A stretch of DNA of 64,000 nt from Candidatus Pseudoruminococcus merdavium (GTDB lineage: Bacteria > Bacillota > Clostridia > Oscillospirales > Ruminococcaceae): contig CAJFSS010000006.1 of the NCBI GenBank assembly GCA_904419745.1, forward strand, positions 1 to 64,000, written 5' to 3'. The notes below the pieces were generated by a model that did not search any database, had not been told where the DNA came from, and saw nothing but the letters and a program-made list of their open reading frames with translations. The position numbers and the translations under genes are program-made. Below, piece after piece: positions 52,542 through 62,236 of the stretch. The stretch's first letter is position 1. Every line of letters starts with the position of its first letter.

Positions 52542-53554
52542 TCAGCGACGCCCCCCTTTTCCCGAATTTGGACTGCCCCGCAGGGGACAGACGCCCCCTG
52601 CCGGATTTTCACACGATACCCCTGCTCTGCAAGGGCGTTCAGATTCTTTTTGTGCTGCCCCACCGCTTTGGAAACGCAGGAGGGGTGAACCCATATTTCA
52701 TATTCCCTGTCTTTTAGCCTGGTTTGGAGCTGCCAAAGCATCCGGGACAAAAACCGTTTTGCCTCGCACAGCTCCCGAAATGCGGGATGAAAAGCTCCCG
52801 CCACCGCCCGGTCTTCCACCTCTTTGGAAGCATGCAGGCCGACCCGGATCACCTTCACGCCCGCCTGTTCAAAAAAATCCATGAGTTTGGCGCACAAATC
52901 CACGGATTCTTCCACACCGGGGGCGCGATATTCCCCTCGTTGCGCAAGTTCTGCAAGCGCTGTGCCTGTTAATACGACGGTGGGATAAATACGCACCGTA
53001 TCCGGCCCCAAAGCGGCCAATTGCCTTGCCGTATCCAGTTCCTTCTGCGGCGTGCTGCCGTACAGCCCGGTCATCATCTGCAAGCCAAGGGAAATCCCGG
53101 CATGTTTCGTCAGTTTCGCGGCGTTCCTTACATCCTGCGCCGTATGCCCGCGGAAATTTTTGCGCAGCACCTCGTCGTCCATGCTCTGCGCGCCGAGTTC
53201 CAGCGCCGTCACGCCATAGGACAGCAGGCAATCCACAACGTCCCCGTCCACTGCGTCCGGCCTGGTAGAAGCGCGGATGCCCGCAAAACCATATTGGGTT
53301 ACGCACTCTTTCGCGGCCTGCAGCAATTCACACATATAGGATTTCTCAATGGCGGTAAAACTGCCTCCAAAAAAGGCGATCTCCGTCCGGCAAACCCGTT
53401 CTCCCAAATCTTGCGCCGCCTGTTTGCACAGCGCGCGGACAGACGATCCATCCGGCAGCTGCTGTGCGCCGGAAATCGTCTTCTGGTTGCAAAAGCTGCA
53501 TCGGCGGGGACAGCCGACATGCGGCACAAAAATGGAGAGATTTGCGTGGTTCAT
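52532..53554 (-). CDS. Elp3-like radical SAM protein
   Basis: A 340-residue radical SAM enzyme. The iron-sulfur motif is HVGCPRRCSFCNQKTISG, followed by AFFGGSFTAIE, RASTRPDAVDGDVV and LGAQSMDDEVLRKNFRGH, which match the radical SAM core of Elp3 and related archaeal/bacterial tRNA modifiers. It lacks the acetyltransferase domain of Elp3. In Clostridia it sits between rnc and smc as here, so its role could be in tRNA or rRNA modification; the substrate is unknown. It overlaps rnc by 4 nt. Confidence 0.88.
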   Translation of the reverse strand: MNHANLSIFVPHVGCPRRCSFCNQKTISGAQQLPDGSSVRALCKQAAQDLGERVCRTEIAFFGGSFTAIEKSYMCELLQAAKECVTQYGFAGIRASTRPDAVDGDVVDCLLSYGVTALELGAQSMDDEVLRKNFRGHTAQDVRNAAKLTKHAGISLGLQMMTGLYGSTPQKELDTARQLAALGPDTVRIYPTVVLTGTALAELAQRGEYRAPGVEESVDLCAKLMDFFEQAGVKVIRVGLHASKEVEDRAVAGAFHPAFRELCEAKRFLSRMLWQLQTRLKDREYEIWVHPSCVSKAVGQHKKNLNALAEQGYRVKIRQGASVPCGAVQIREKGGVADCI

Positions 53555-54225
53555 TCTCCCATCAGCGCAAGGGCTTCCCTTGCCGCCGCCTGCTCTGCAT
53601 CCTTTTTGCTGCGTCCGGTACCGGTACCAATGACATTGGAATTGAGCCGCACTTCCACAGTAAAGCGTTTGTCATGATCCGGCCCGCTTTCTTCCACCAG
53701 GCAGTATGTCACCTTTTCCTCCCGGTTCTGCTGGATAATTTCCTGCAATACGGTTTTATAATCCTTGGCTTCTTCCAGCTTTTCGGGAACCATATCGTCA
53801 TGGAGAATGTCAAGAATAAATTTTCTTGCCCGTTCCAGATTGCTGTCCAGATAAATCGCCGCAATCACTGCCTCCACTGCATCCGCCAAAATGGAGGGCC
53901 GTTCCCGTCCGCCGGTCAATTCTTCCCCTTTTCCAAGCATCAGGTATTCGCCGAGACGCAGTTTCAGTGCCTGTTTGTGCAAAGATTTTTCACACACGAG
54001 CGAAGCGCGGAATTTTGTGAGTTCCCCTTCCGGCATGTGTGAAAAATGCTTGTACAAATACTCCGACACCACAATGGAGAGCACCGAATCCCCCAGAAAT
54101 TCCAGTCGTTCGTTGCTCTGCAAGCCCTTTTTCGATTCGTTCGCATAGGATGAGTGGCACAACGCCGTCGAAAGCAGGTGCTTGTTATGAAACTCATACC
54201 CGATGTTTTTCTCAAACTCCCTCAT
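53551..54225 (-). CDS. rnc: Ribonuclease III
   Basis: A 224-residue double-strand-specific endoribonuclease. The catalytic helix motif is NERLEFLGDSVLSIVVSEYL, with the second acidic site in LADAVEAVIAAIYLD, and the C-terminal double-stranded RNA-binding domain ends with GRSKKDAEQAAAREAL. It processes rRNA and antisense duplexes. The next gene downstream is the radical SAM gene. acpP, which is often found between plsX and rnc, is absent here. Confidence 0.96.
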   Translation of the reverse strand: MREFEKNIGYEFHNKHLLSTALCHSSYANESKKGLQSNERLEFLGDSVLSIVVSEYLYKHFSHMPEGELTKFRASLVCEKSLHKQALKLRLGEYLMLGKGEELTGGRERPSILADAVEAVIAAIYLDSNLERARKFILDILHDDMVPEKLEEAKDYKTVLQEIIQQNREEKVTYCLVEESGPDHDKRFTVEVRLNSNVIGTGTGRSKKDAEQAAAREALALMGE

Positions 54226-54305
54226 GTCGACCTCCTAAAACTGTTGTAAGATGTATAACGGCCAAAGGGCAGGCGAAAAAAATCGTCTGCCCATATCAAC
54301 CCTGA

Positions 54306-55313
54306 TTATGCCTGTTTTGCCTGGCCATGCTGCAAAGAGGATTCAATTTCCTCAATTACCCGTTTGTCTACAAAATCCCTTGCCTGGCGAATGGCGTTTT
54401 TAAACGCTTTGGCATTGGAACTGCCATGGGCTTTGATGACCGGTTTTGCAATGCCCATCAGCGGCGCTCCGCCATATTCGGTGTAGTCCATCTTCTTTTT
54501 AAATTCCTTTAAGCCGGACATCACGCACATGGCCGCAATTTTCCCGCCGATTCCGTTCAGGAACAGGCCCTTGATATTGTCAATCAGCATCATTCCAAGC
54601 CCTTCTGTGAGCTTTAAAACCACATTGCCGGTAAACCCATCCGCCACGGCGACCGCGCAGGAACCCTCCGGCAGTTCCCTGGCTTCGACATTGCCCACAA
54701 AGTTTATCTGCGGGTTTGCTTTGAGCAGGGCATAGGCTTCGTGCTGGAGTTGGGTGCCTTTTGTCTCCTCCGCCCCAACGTTGATAAGCCCCACTTTGGG
54801 CTTTGGCAGGCCCATGATTTTATTCATGTACACAGAACCCATCATGCCAAACTGTTCCAGCATTTCCGGGCGGCACTCCAGGTTTGCCCCCGCGTCCATT
54901 AACATAAAGCAGCCGTTGTTATGCGGAAGGATTGGAGCGAGCGCCGGGCGCTTGATCCCCTTGATGCGCTTGACAATAAAGGTGGCGCCCATCACAAGCG
55001 CGCCCGTATTGCCCGCAGAGACGAACGCGTCCCCTTTTCCTTCCGCCAACAGGGAAAGCCCCACTGCCATGGAAGAATCTTTTTTCGCTTTAATGATGTC
55101 GCCCGGGTCGTCCTCCATGGTCAAAACCGTATCCGCCTGGGCAATTTCAATCCCATCCAGGGAAATACTGTTTTCAAAAGCCACTTTGGTCAGCTGTGTT
55201 TTATCCCCGGTTAAAGTAATTTCCACACCGTATTCGGCCACTGCCATAGCGCAGCCTTCTAATACCGCTTTGGGTGCATGGTCGCCGCCAAAGCCATCGA
55301 CAATAATTCTCAT
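54306..55313 (-). CDS. plsX: Phosphate acyltransferase PlsX
   Basis: A 335-residue enzyme that makes acyl-phosphate from acyl-ACP for phospholipid synthesis. Conserved features are IIVDGFGGDHAPKAVLEG at the N-terminus, SAGNTGALVMGATFIV, DAGANLECRPEML and ADGFTGNVVLKLTEGL. PlsY is not in the window. The gene overlaps trmFO by 4 nt. No fapR or acpP lies beside it, unlike the fapR-plsX-fabD operon of Bacillus. Confidence 0.95.
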   Translation of the reverse strand: MRIIVDGFGGDHAPKAVLEGCAMAVAEYGVEITLTGDKTQLTKVAFENSISLDGIEIAQADTVLTMEDDPGDIIKAKKDSSMAVGLSLLAEGKGDAFVSAGNTGALVMGATFIVKRIKGIKRPALAPILPHNNGCFMLMDAGANLECRPEMLEQFGMMGSVYMNKIMGLPKPKVGLINVGAEETKGTQLQHEAYALLKANPQINFVGNVEARELPEGSCAVAVADGFTGNVVLKLTEGLGMMLIDNIKGLFLNGIGGKIAAMCVMSGLKEFKKKMDYTEYGGAPLMGIAKPVIKAHGSSNAKAFKNAIRQARDFVDKRVIEEIESSLQHGQAKQA

Positions 55314-56623
55314 TCTGGCATACTCTCCTTTTCTAGGATTTGCCGCATGGACCTAAGCGAACGCCTGCTCAGCGCCGCATACCGGTCCTGTTTATTTTTT
55401 ATCTTCTCCTCCAGAGGGGGCAATATTCCCATATTGCTCCCCATTGGCTGGAACTGTTTGACAGTTTCATCGCTGATATAGGCGCACAACGCGCCAATCA
55501 TTGTCTCTTTCGGGAACCGGATTGGCTCCTTGCCCGCAAGAATCCGGGCGAGATTCCTTCCCGCCACAATTCCGGAAGCCGAAGATTCAATGTATCCTTC
55601 CGTGCCGGAAATTTGCCCGGCAAAGAAAATCCTCGGGTCTTTTTTCAGGCGGAAACTGAAATCCAGCAATCTCGGTGAATCGAGAAAGGTGTTGCGGTGC
55701 ATCACGCCATAGCGTACAAACTGGGCGTTTTCCAGACCCGGGATCATGGAAAAAACCCGTTTTTGTTCCCCAAATTTCAGGTTTGTCTGAAACCCGACCA
55801 GATTGTACATGGTTCCGTCCCGGTTTTCTTTTCTCAGCTGAACCACTGCCCAGGGGCGTTTTCCAGTATGCGGATCCCGCAGCCCAACGGGCTTGAGCGG
55901 GCCGTACCGAATTGCATCGTGCCCCCGTTTTGCCAGCACTTCAACAGGCATACATCCCTCATAAACAGAAAAGCCCTTTTCAAAACTCTTGAGCTCAACT
56001 GTTTCTGCCTGCGTCAGCTCCTGCAAAAAGGACTCATACTGCTCTTTATCCATTGGGCAGTTGATATAGTCGCTGTCCCCCCGGTCATACCGGGCGGCAA
56101 AGAACACTTTGTCCTGATTGATACTTTCAAAGCTGACAATCGGGGCCGCCGCATCATAAAAGCTGAGCGTTTCCTTTCCGCATTTTTCCCGGATAACATT
56201 GGCAAACGCGTCGGAAGTAAGCGGCCCTGTTGCTATAATAACATATCCTTGCGGAATTTGTGTGACTTCCCCGGAAACAATTTCGACATTTTTATGGGAG
56301 CGGATTTTTTGCGTCACTGCATCGGAGAATTTCACACGGTCGACTGCAAGGGCTCCGCCCGCCGGGACGCTGCATTCATCGGCGCACTGCATAATAACGG
56401 AACCGAGCATCCGCATTTCCTCTTTTAAAAGCCCCGCTGCAGATTCTACCCGCATGGCCTTGAGCGAATTGGAACACACAAGCTCCGCAAAGCCTTCATA
56501 CTTATGTGCCGGCGAATACTTTTCCGGCTTCATCTCATGCAGCTTCACACAAACCCCTGCGTTTGCAAGCTGCCAGGCCGCCTCACATCCGGCAAGCCCT
56601 GCGCCGATTACATGTACTGTCAT
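55310..56623 (-). CDS. trmFO: Folate-dependent tRNA (uracil-5-)-methyltransferase TrmFO
   Basis: A 437-residue FAD and methylene-tetrahydrofolate enzyme that makes T54 in tRNA. FAD motif VIGAGLAGCEAAWQLANAG, then KLHEMKPEKYSPAH, ELVCSNSLKAMR with the conserved cysteine, and GQISGTEGYIESSASG near the C-terminus are diagnostic. The ATG follows AAAGGAG. It lies between topA and plsX in a run of co-directional genes, as in many Firmicutes where topA-trmFO are neighbours. Confidence 0.96.
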   Translation of the reverse strand: MTVHVIGAGLAGCEAAWQLANAGVCVKLHEMKPEKYSPAHKYEGFAELVCSNSLKAMRVESAAGLLKEEMRMLGSVIMQCADECSVPAGGALAVDRVKFSDAVTQKIRSHKNVEIVSGEVTQIPQGYVIIATGPLTSDAFANVIREKCGKETLSFYDAAAPIVSFESINQDKVFFAARYDRGDSDYINCPMDKEQYESFLQELTQAETVELKSFEKGFSVYEGCMPVEVLAKRGHDAIRYGPLKPVGLRDPHTGKRPWAVVQLRKENRDGTMYNLVGFQTNLKFGEQKRVFSMIPGLENAQFVRYGVMHRNTFLDSPRLLDFSFRLKKDPRIFFAGQISGTEGYIESSASGIVAGRNLARILAGKEPIRFPKETMIGALCAYISDETVKQFQPMGSNMGILPPLEEKIKNKQDRYAALSRRSLRSMRQILEKESMPE

Positions 56624-56691
56624 CCACTGTTCTCCTTTAAACGTTTTAAAGCCTTCCCTGCGGGTGTTTCCCTCTCATGGGAACGGCGTTT

Positions 56692-58800
56692 TTATTTTTC
56701 AGCCGCCTGCTTTGGCTCCTCTTTCAGAGAGCGTTCATAATCGCAGTCCTCTTTTGCACAGTAGATTTTTCCCATCTTCCCGCGCTTTTTCAGGAGTGTG
56801 CCGCCGCATTTTGGACAGCGTTCTTCCTTGAGGGGTTCATCCCAGGTCATAAAGCCGCACTTCGGGTTATGCTCGCAGCCATAGTAGGTTTTCCCCGTTT
56901 TGGAGCGTTTGACCAGGATTTTCCCACCGCACAGCGGGCAAATCCCGCCTGTTTCCTGCACAATTTTTTTGGTGTTGCGGCACTCCGGGAACCCGGAACA
57001 GGCCAAAAACTTGCCAAAACGGCCAATTTTAATGACCATCTTGCGCCCGCATTTTTCACAGACGATATCCGTTTCCTCGTCCGGCACTTTCACCCGGGTG
57101 CCGTCCATTTTCTTCTCCGCTTTTTGCAGGGTTTCGTCAAATTCCCCGTAAAAATCCTTCAAGGTCTTTACCCAGTCAATTTCTCCATATTCGACCTTAT
57201 CGAGGTTTTTCTCCATTTCTGCGGTGAACTTGACATTGACAATGTTGCTGAACAGATCTTTCATCAGCTTGGTTGTCACTTCACCCAGCGCCGTGGGTTT
57301 GAGCGCCTTCGCTTCCCGTTCAATGTAGTTGCGCGCCAAAATGGTGGTAATGGTCGGGGCATAGGTACTCGGGCGTCCAATCCCGTTTTCCTCCAGCGCC
57401 TTGATCAGGGACGCCTCGGTGTACCTTGGCGGGGGCTGTGTGAAGTGCTGGTTTCCATCCAGGCTTTTGACCTTGAGCACATCCTGCTCCGCGAGCGGCG
57501 GGAGCGCGCCTCCCTCTTCGCTTTCTTCGTCCTTTCCCTCTTCGTACAGTACTGTAAAGCCATCAAACTTTACAGTATATCCAGAGGCCTTAAACAGGTA
57601 CTCATTGGCCATAATATCCGCAGAAACGGTGTTAAGCAGGGCGGTTGCCATCTGGCTTGCAATAAAGCGCTCCCAAATCAGCTTGTAGAGTTTGTATTGG
57701 TCGGAAGTCAACGAAGCCTTTGCCCGTTCCGGCGTCAAATCGGGCATAGTCGGGCGGATGGCCTCGTGCGCATCCTGGGAGTTGGACTTTGATTTATACA
57801 CGCGCTTTTTCTGCGGCAGGTATTCTTTGCCATAGCGTTCCTCAATAAACTGTGCCGCCTGGGCCTGGGCTTCATCGGACACACGGAGGGAGTCGGTTCT
57901 CATGTAGGTAATCAGACCGACTGCGCCAAGTTCCCCGACTTCCACGCCTTCATAGAGTTCCTGCGCGGCTTTCATGGTGCGCCTTGCCTGGAATCCCAGT
58001 TTCCGGGAAGCTTCCTGCTGTAAAGTAGAAGTGGTAAACGGGGGCGCCGGGGATTTTTTGCGCACGCCTTTTTTTACTTTGGAGACGATAAACTCCGCAT
58101 CCTGAATTTCTGCCAAAATGGCGTCGGCCTGTTCTTTGTTGGCAATTTCAATTTTCTGGTTGTCCTTGCCGTGGAGTTTTGCCGCAAAGGTTTTCCTTGT
58201 TCCTTTGGCCTGGAGCTTTGCGTCAATCGTCCAGTATTCCTCACTTTTGAATTTTCTGATTTCATCTTCCCTGTCGCAGACCAGACGCACCGCAACGGAC
58301 TGCACACGACCGGCGGACAAACCTCGGCGGACTTTTCTCCACAAAAACGGGCTGAGCTTGTAGCCCACAATCCTGTCCAGAATCCTGCGTGCCTGTTGGG
58401 CGTCCACCAGGTTCAAGTCAATTTTGCGCGGGTGCTCCATCCCATTTTGAATCCCGCTTTTGGTAATTTCACTGAACGTAATGCGGTCGGGCGCGTCCAA
58501 ATCCAAATTCAACAGATGGGCAAGATGCCAGGAAATCGCCTCGCCTTCCCGGTCCGGGTCGGTTGCAAGATATACTCCGTCGCTTTTTGCAGCGGCGCTT
58601 TTGAGTTTTTTTACCAGATCCTCTTTGCCTTTGATTTCCACATACTGCGGTTGGAAATCGTGTTCAATATCCACACCCATTTTTGATTTGGGAAGATCGC
58701 GGATATGGCCCATGGAGGCGATGACGTCGTATCCGTTTCCCAGATATTTTTTTATGGTATTCGCTTTTGCGGGGGATTCCACAATCACCAGTTTTGACAT
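56692..58800 (-). CDS. topA: DNA topoisomerase I
   Basis: A 702-residue type IA topoisomerase. The Toprim domain begins KLVIVESPAKANTIKKYLG and has DPDREGEAISWHLA; the active-site Tyr is in VGLITYMRTDSLR. The C-terminus carries three zinc fingers (CEKCGRKMVIK, CPLCGGKILVKR, CPKCGGTLLKKRGK), the last two joined by HNPKCGFMTWDEP. It relaxes negative supercoils. It lies 34 nt after dprA, the usual dprA-topA-trmFO order. Confidence 0.97.
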   Translation of the reverse strand: MSKLVIVESPAKANTIKKYLGNGYDVIASMGHIRDLPKSKMGVDIEHDFQPQYVEIKGKEDLVKKLKSAAAKSDGVYLATDPDREGEAISWHLAHLLNLDLDAPDRITFSEITKSGIQNGMEHPRKIDLNLVDAQQARRILDRIVGYKLSPFLWRKVRRGLSAGRVQSVAVRLVCDREDEIRKFKSEEYWTIDAKLQAKGTRKTFAAKLHGKDNQKIEIANKEQADAILAEIQDAEFIVSKVKKGVRKKSPAPPFTTSTLQQEASRKLGFQARRTMKAAQELYEGVEVGELGAVGLITYMRTDSLRVSDEAQAQAAQFIEERYGKEYLPQKKRVYKSKSNSQDAHEAIRPTMPDLTPERAKASLTSDQYKLYKLIWERFIASQMATALLNTVSADIMANEYLFKASGYTVKFDGFTVLYEEGKDEESEEGGALPPLAEQDVLKVKSLDGNQHFTQPPPRYTEASLIKALEENGIGRPSTYAPTITTILARNYIEREAKALKPTALGEVTTKLMKDLFSNIVNVKFTAEMEKNLDKVEYGEIDWVKTLKDFYGEFDETLQKAEKKMDGTRVKVPDEETDIVCEKCGRKMVIKIGRFGKFLACSGFPECRNTKKIVQETGGICPLCGGKILVKRSKTGKTYYGCEHNPKCGFMTWDEPLKEERCPKCGGTLLKKRGKMGKIYCAKEDCDYERSLKEEPKQAAEK

Positions 58801-58834
58801 GGCTGTTTCTCACCTGATTTCTCTTGTAACTTTA

Positions 58835-60055
58835 TTATAAAATCGAAAATCTTCCGCCGGCAGTCCGGCGGACGATCCCGCTGATTTCCAGTTCCGTCAG
58901 GGCTGCCAGAACTTCATTGGACGGCTTGTCAATACCGGCCAACAATTCCTCGGCGCCCGTTTCCCCTGTTTGGAGCATGCGGTAAATTTCCATTGCGACC
59001 CCTTCCAGCTCCACCGGGGGATTGATTGTTTTTGGGGGTTGCGCAGTTGCTTTGTTTTGTGTTTTCACAGGTTCCTGCAACGCCTGTTCCCATTTGGGGA
59101 CGGATTCCTCTTTCACACCGGAAAAGGAAGGAATCTCCTCCTTCTGAGGTACCTGCTGGTGAATCCGAATTGCCTGTGGATACAGGGAAATGTATTCTTC
59201 TATAATATCCATCACATCGGACACCGCTTTCGCCCCCTGCCGGATGAGCTCATTGGCCCCCACGGCGGAGGTTTCAAAAATATTATTGGGCACTGCAAAA
59301 ACATCCTTGCCCTGTTCCAACGCATAGTGTGCGGTAATCATGGCCCCGCTGTGGTGGCCCGCTTCCGCAACCAGTACGCCAGCGCCGATTCCGGCAAGCA
59401 GCCGGTTTCGGACAGGAAAATTTCCACCAAACGGCGGGGTGCCCGGACAATATTCCGACACAAGCGTCCCTCGTTTTAAAATGTCCCGTTTCATGGCCGT
59501 GTTTTCATAGGGGTAATCAATGTCCAGGCCGCACGCGGCAACCCCAATGGTAATCCCATCGGCATGCAGCGCCCCTTTGTGCGCCGCAGAATCGATCCCC
59601 CGTGCAAGCCCGCTGACCACGCCAATCCCACAGGCGGCCAGTCCTTGTGAAAGATGAAACGCCGCCTGATAGCCATATTTGGTGCAGGTACGGGTACCCA
59701 CTACCGTAATGTTTACAGGAAGTCTCAGATTATCTACATTGCCCTTCACATACAACGCCGCCGGAGGGGCATACAAATTGAGCAGTTTTTCCGGAAACTC
59801 GGGCATATCCGGAGTGAGGATTTCCATTTGGGATGACTGGCAGCGTTTGACCACCTGGAGAATATCCGCCGACTTTATCCGCCTGAGCCGGCAGATATCT
59901 TTTTTCGTCAGGCCAGCCGACGTCATCTCCTCATCGGACATCTGGTAAACCTGCTTTGCGTCCAGTCCCGCATCCAGCAATCTGGCTACCGCCCGGTTTC
60001 CCGCACCAAGCCCCGCTTGGAGCCATATCCAATATTCCTTCTCGCACAAACCCAA
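58835..60055 (-). CDS. dprA: DNA-processing protein DprA
   Basis: A 406-residue Rossmann-fold single-strand DNA-binding protein that loads RecA in natural transformation. After an N-terminal helix-hairpin-helix region (1-80), the core shows VVGTRTCTKYGYQAAF, VSGLARGIDSAAHKGAL, PFGGNFPVRNRLLAGIG and EAGHHSGAMITAHYALEQGKDV. The C-terminal winged helix (345-406) ends with LTELEISGIVRRTAGGRF. The start is a TTG; 60055 or 60049 both fit the AAGGCGG site. Competence machinery is not seen in this window. Confidence 0.94.
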   Translation of the reverse strand: MGLCEKEYWIWLQAGLGAGNRAVARLLDAGLDAKQVYQMSDEEMTSAGLTKKDICRLRRIKSADILQVVKRCQSSQMEILTPDMPEFPEKLLNLYAPPAALYVKGNVDNLRLPVNITVVGTRTCTKYGYQAAFHLSQGLAACGIGVVSGLARGIDSAAHKGALHADGITIGVAACGLDIDYPYENTAMKRDILKRGTLVSEYCPGTPPFGGNFPVRNRLLAGIGAGVLVAEAGHHSGAMITAHYALEQGKDVFAVPNNIFETSAVGANELIRQGAKAVSDVMDIIEEYISLYPQAIRIHQQVPQKEEIPSFSGVKEESVPKWEQALQEPVKTQNKATAQPPKTINPPVELEGVAMEIYRMLQTGETGAEELLAGIDKPSNEVLAALTELEISGIVRRTAGGRFSIL

Positions 60056-60064
60056 TCATCCGCC

Positions 60065-60874
60065 TTATTCTGTAATTGCTCTTTGCCGCTGCATTTCCCA
60101 CATAAAAATGGACGCCGCGACCGCCGCATTCAGTGATTCCGCTTTGCCTTCCATTTCAATATAAACGCGGTCCGTACATTCTTCCACGATGGTTTGGGGG
60201 ATTCCGCTCCCTTCGTTGCCGATAACAACCGTACACCCCATGGGAAAATCCGTCTGCATGAGCCCGCGGGCCCTGTCGTCCAGCACGGAAGCATACACCC
60301 GCTGTCCCGCCCGTTTTAACAGCCGGATACAGGACACAGCGTCTTGCGCCAGGAAAACCGGCTGGCGGAAAAAAGCCCCCATGGTACTGCGAATTACTTT
60401 GGGGGAATAGAAATCCGGGCAGTCAGAAGTCAAAATCACTCCATCCACTGCAAAGGCGTCGGCCGTGCGCAGAATTGTCCCCAGATTTCCAGGATCCTGC
60501 AAACCCGCCAATAAGAGGTACCGACCCGTACTCTTTATTTTATCGAGGAAAAAGCGTTTGTCAAGCATGGGACAAACCAGGAAAATCCCCTGAGGCGTCC
60601 TGGTATCGCTGATTTTCTGGGCGATCTGTTCGGTTATCCGGTAGCTCTCGTGCGCGGTTTGCACAGCGGCCTGCACCTGATTAGGGTATTTTTCCATGGC
60701 TTGTGGGGTATAAAAACAATACTTTGCCGTTATCCCGCTGCCAGCCGCATCCGCGCACAGCCTCGCTCCTTCCAGGATAAACAGGCCCTGCTCCTTTCGG
60801 AAAGTTTTAGAAGCAAGCAGTTTTGCAGCAAGTTTTACCAGCGGATTCTCTTTGCTTGTTATAGTTTCTGCCAT
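60065..60874 (-). CDS. SpoU/TrmH-family RNA 2'-O-methyltransferase
   Basis: A 269-residue SPOUT methyltransferase. Residues 1-110 are an RNA-binding substrate domain (SKENPLVKLAAKLLASKTFRK, LFILEGARLCADA); the trefoil-knot domain has LLLAGLQDPGNLGTILRTADAF, VVIGNEGSGIPQTIVEECTD and MEGKAESLNAAVAASIFMWE, the three SpoU motifs. It resembles RlmB/TsnR-like enzymes that modify 23S rRNA, but the exact target base cannot be read from sequence. The ATG at 60874 follows CAGGAG. It lies between rplT and dprA. Confidence 0.92.
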   Translation of the reverse strand: MAETITSKENPLVKLAAKLLASKTFRKEQGLFILEGARLCADAAGSGITAKYCFYTPQAMEKYPNQVQAAVQTAHESYRITEQIAQKISDTRTPQGIFLVCPMLDKRFFLDKIKSTGRYLLLAGLQDPGNLGTILRTADAFAVDGVILTSDCPDFYSPKVIRSTMGAFFRQPVFLAQDAVSCIRLLKRAGQRVYASVLDDRARGLMQTDFPMGCTVVIGNEGSGIPQTIVEECTDRVYIEMEGKAESLNAAVAASIFMWEMQRQRAITE

Positions 60875-60904
60875 CACAGTACTCCTGTTTCTTTTTATAG
60901 AAAA

Positions 60905-60926
60905 AAGGCCCCCAATCGGAGGCCAT
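60905..60926 (-). terminator. Terminator hairpin 30 nt upstream of the TrmH-family gene
   Basis: A 7-bp stem (GGCCCCC with GGAGGCC on the plus strand) and T-runs of six on the minus strand. It lies between the rplT terminator and the ATG at 60874, so it could be a second terminator or a leader attenuator. Confidence 0.6.
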
Positions 60927-61038
60927 TTTTATTTCATGCAAATGGCGGGCTCTCCGTGGGCCAAAAGACCCGGAGCCTGCATTCTCCGTTTCCCGGCAGC
61001 ACATGCGCCAGGTCTTTGCTGTTTTACAGGGATAATAA

Positions 61039-61071
61039 AATACGCCCGTGTCCCACGACACTGGGCGTATT
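61039..61071 (-). terminator. Terminator downstream of rplT
   Basis: A long hairpin with AATACGCCC-GTGTC and GACAC-GGGCGTATT arms and one bulge, 9 nt after the rplT stop codon. The T-run after it is short. Confidence 0.8.
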
Positions 61072-61079
61072 ATTTCTCA

Positions 61080-61433
61080 TTACAGAGCGGCTTTTGCCTG
61101 CTCAACCAGAGCGGTGAAAGCAGCGGCGTCTGCTACTGCAATTTCAGCGAGCATTTTTCTGTTGAGGGTAACGCCCGCTTTTTTCAGGCCGTTCATAAAG
61201 GTGGAGTAGTTCATCCCATTTGCTTTGCAAGCAGCGGAAATACGGGTAATCCACAGGCTTCTGAAGTTGCGTTTTTTCTGTTTACGGCCGATATAAGCGT
61301 ACTGGCCGGATTTCATAACGGCTTCTTTTGCGGTTCTAAAGAGTTTGCTCTTTGCACCATAGTAGCCTTTTGCCAGTTTTAAAGTCTTTTTTCTTCTCTT
61401 GCGAGTCATCATCGCGCCCTTTACACGAGCCAT
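61080..61433 (-). CDS. rplT: 50S ribosomal protein L20
   Basis: A 117-residue basic ribosomal protein. It opens [20 protein letters not shown] and has the conserved [19 protein letters not shown] and [16 protein letters not shown]20 is needed for early 50S assembly and in Firmicutes represses its own operon by binding the leader RNA. Last gene of infC-rpmI-rplT. Confidence 0.98.
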   Translation of the reverse strand: MARVKGAMMTRKRRKKTLKLAKGYYGAKSKLFRTAKEAVMKSGQYAYIGRKQKKRNFRSLWITRISAACKANGMNYSTFMNGLKKAGVTLNRKMLAEIAVADAAAFTALVEQAKAAL

Positions 61434-61499
61434 TGTTCTATACCTCCATCACGGTTAAAAGTAAAATACAAATGTGGGAGCGCCAAAGGCGCCTGGGGT

Positions 61500-61697
61500 T
61501 TATTTATACGGAATGAGCAGTTTGATTGCGTGGACGTTGGTGACATCCGCATAAGTTCCTTTTCTCAAGCCTCTTTTGCGCTTGGTATCCTTTTTGGTAA
61601 GGATGTGGGACTTGTATGCATGAGCGCGTTTTACTTTCCCGTTTTTGGTGAGATTAAAGCGTTTCTTTGCACCGCTATGGGTTTTAATCTTAGGCAT
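61500..61697 (-). CDS. rpmI: 50S ribosomal protein L35
   Basis: A 65-residue basic protein, [20 protein letters not shown] at the start and [19 protein letters not shown] later, the bL35 pattern. It lies between infC (20 nt gap) and rplT (66 nt gap) in the conserved three-gene operon. Confidence 0.98.
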   Translation of the reverse strand: MPKIKTHSGAKKRFNLTKNGKVKRAHAYKSHILTKKDTKRKRGLRKGTYADVTNVHAIKLLIPYK

Positions 61698-61717
61698 GTT
61701 ATAATTCCTCCTTGGGT

Positions 61718-62236
61718 TTACTTCACGGGCTTAGGGGAAATGAACACAGCCAGGCTGCGCCCTTCCATTTTCGGGGGCTTATCCACCGCACCGTACTCAG
61801 ACACGGCGTCAATGAACCGTTTGAGGTTCTCCTGTCCAAGCTCCGGATGAGCCATTTCGCGACCACGGAATCTGACAGAAACCTTGACTTTATTGCCGTT
61901 CTTTAAAAACTTTATCGCATTATTTGCTTTTGTGTTAAAGTCATGTGTATCAATTTTGAGCGACAGGCGCACTTCTTTGATTTCAATGGTTTTCTGGTTT
62001 TTTCTGGCCTCTTTTTCGCGCTTTGCCTGCTCAAAACGGTATTTCCCATAATCCATAATGCGGCAGACAGGCGGAACCGCCTGGGGCGCGATTTTTACCA
62101 GATCCAGATTTTTGTCCATTGCGATCTTAAAAGCCTCTTTGGAGGAGAGAATGCCGAGCTGGCTTCCGTCCGCATCAATCACTCTTACCTCTTTGTCCCG
62201 GATCTCTTCATTGATCTGCAGTTCCTTTTTGCTAAT
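61718..62236 (-). CDS. infC: Translation initiation factor IF-3 with AUU start codon
   Basis: A 172-residue initiation factor that checks start-codon and initiator-tRNA pairing on the 30S subunit. The normal ATG/GTG/TTG reading would start at 62182 and cut off the N-terminus. Upstream the frame continues [20 protein letters not shown], the standard IF-3 beginning, with no ATG, GTG or TTG before the GTG at 62182. An ATT codon at 62234-62236 lies 7 nt after GGAGGTG. AUU starts are known for infC of E. coli and Geobacillus and allow IF-3 to repress its own translation. The C-domain shows [17 protein letters not shown]. Confidence 0.95.
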   Translation of the reverse strand: MSKKELQINEEIRDKEVRVIDADGSQLGILSSKEAFKIAMDKNLDLVKIAPQAVPPVCRIMDYGKYRFEQAKREKEARKNQKTIEIKEVRLSLKIDTHDFNTKANNAIKFLKNGNKVKVSVRFRGREMAHPELGQENLKRFIDAVSEYGAVDKPPKMEGRSLAVFISPKPVK

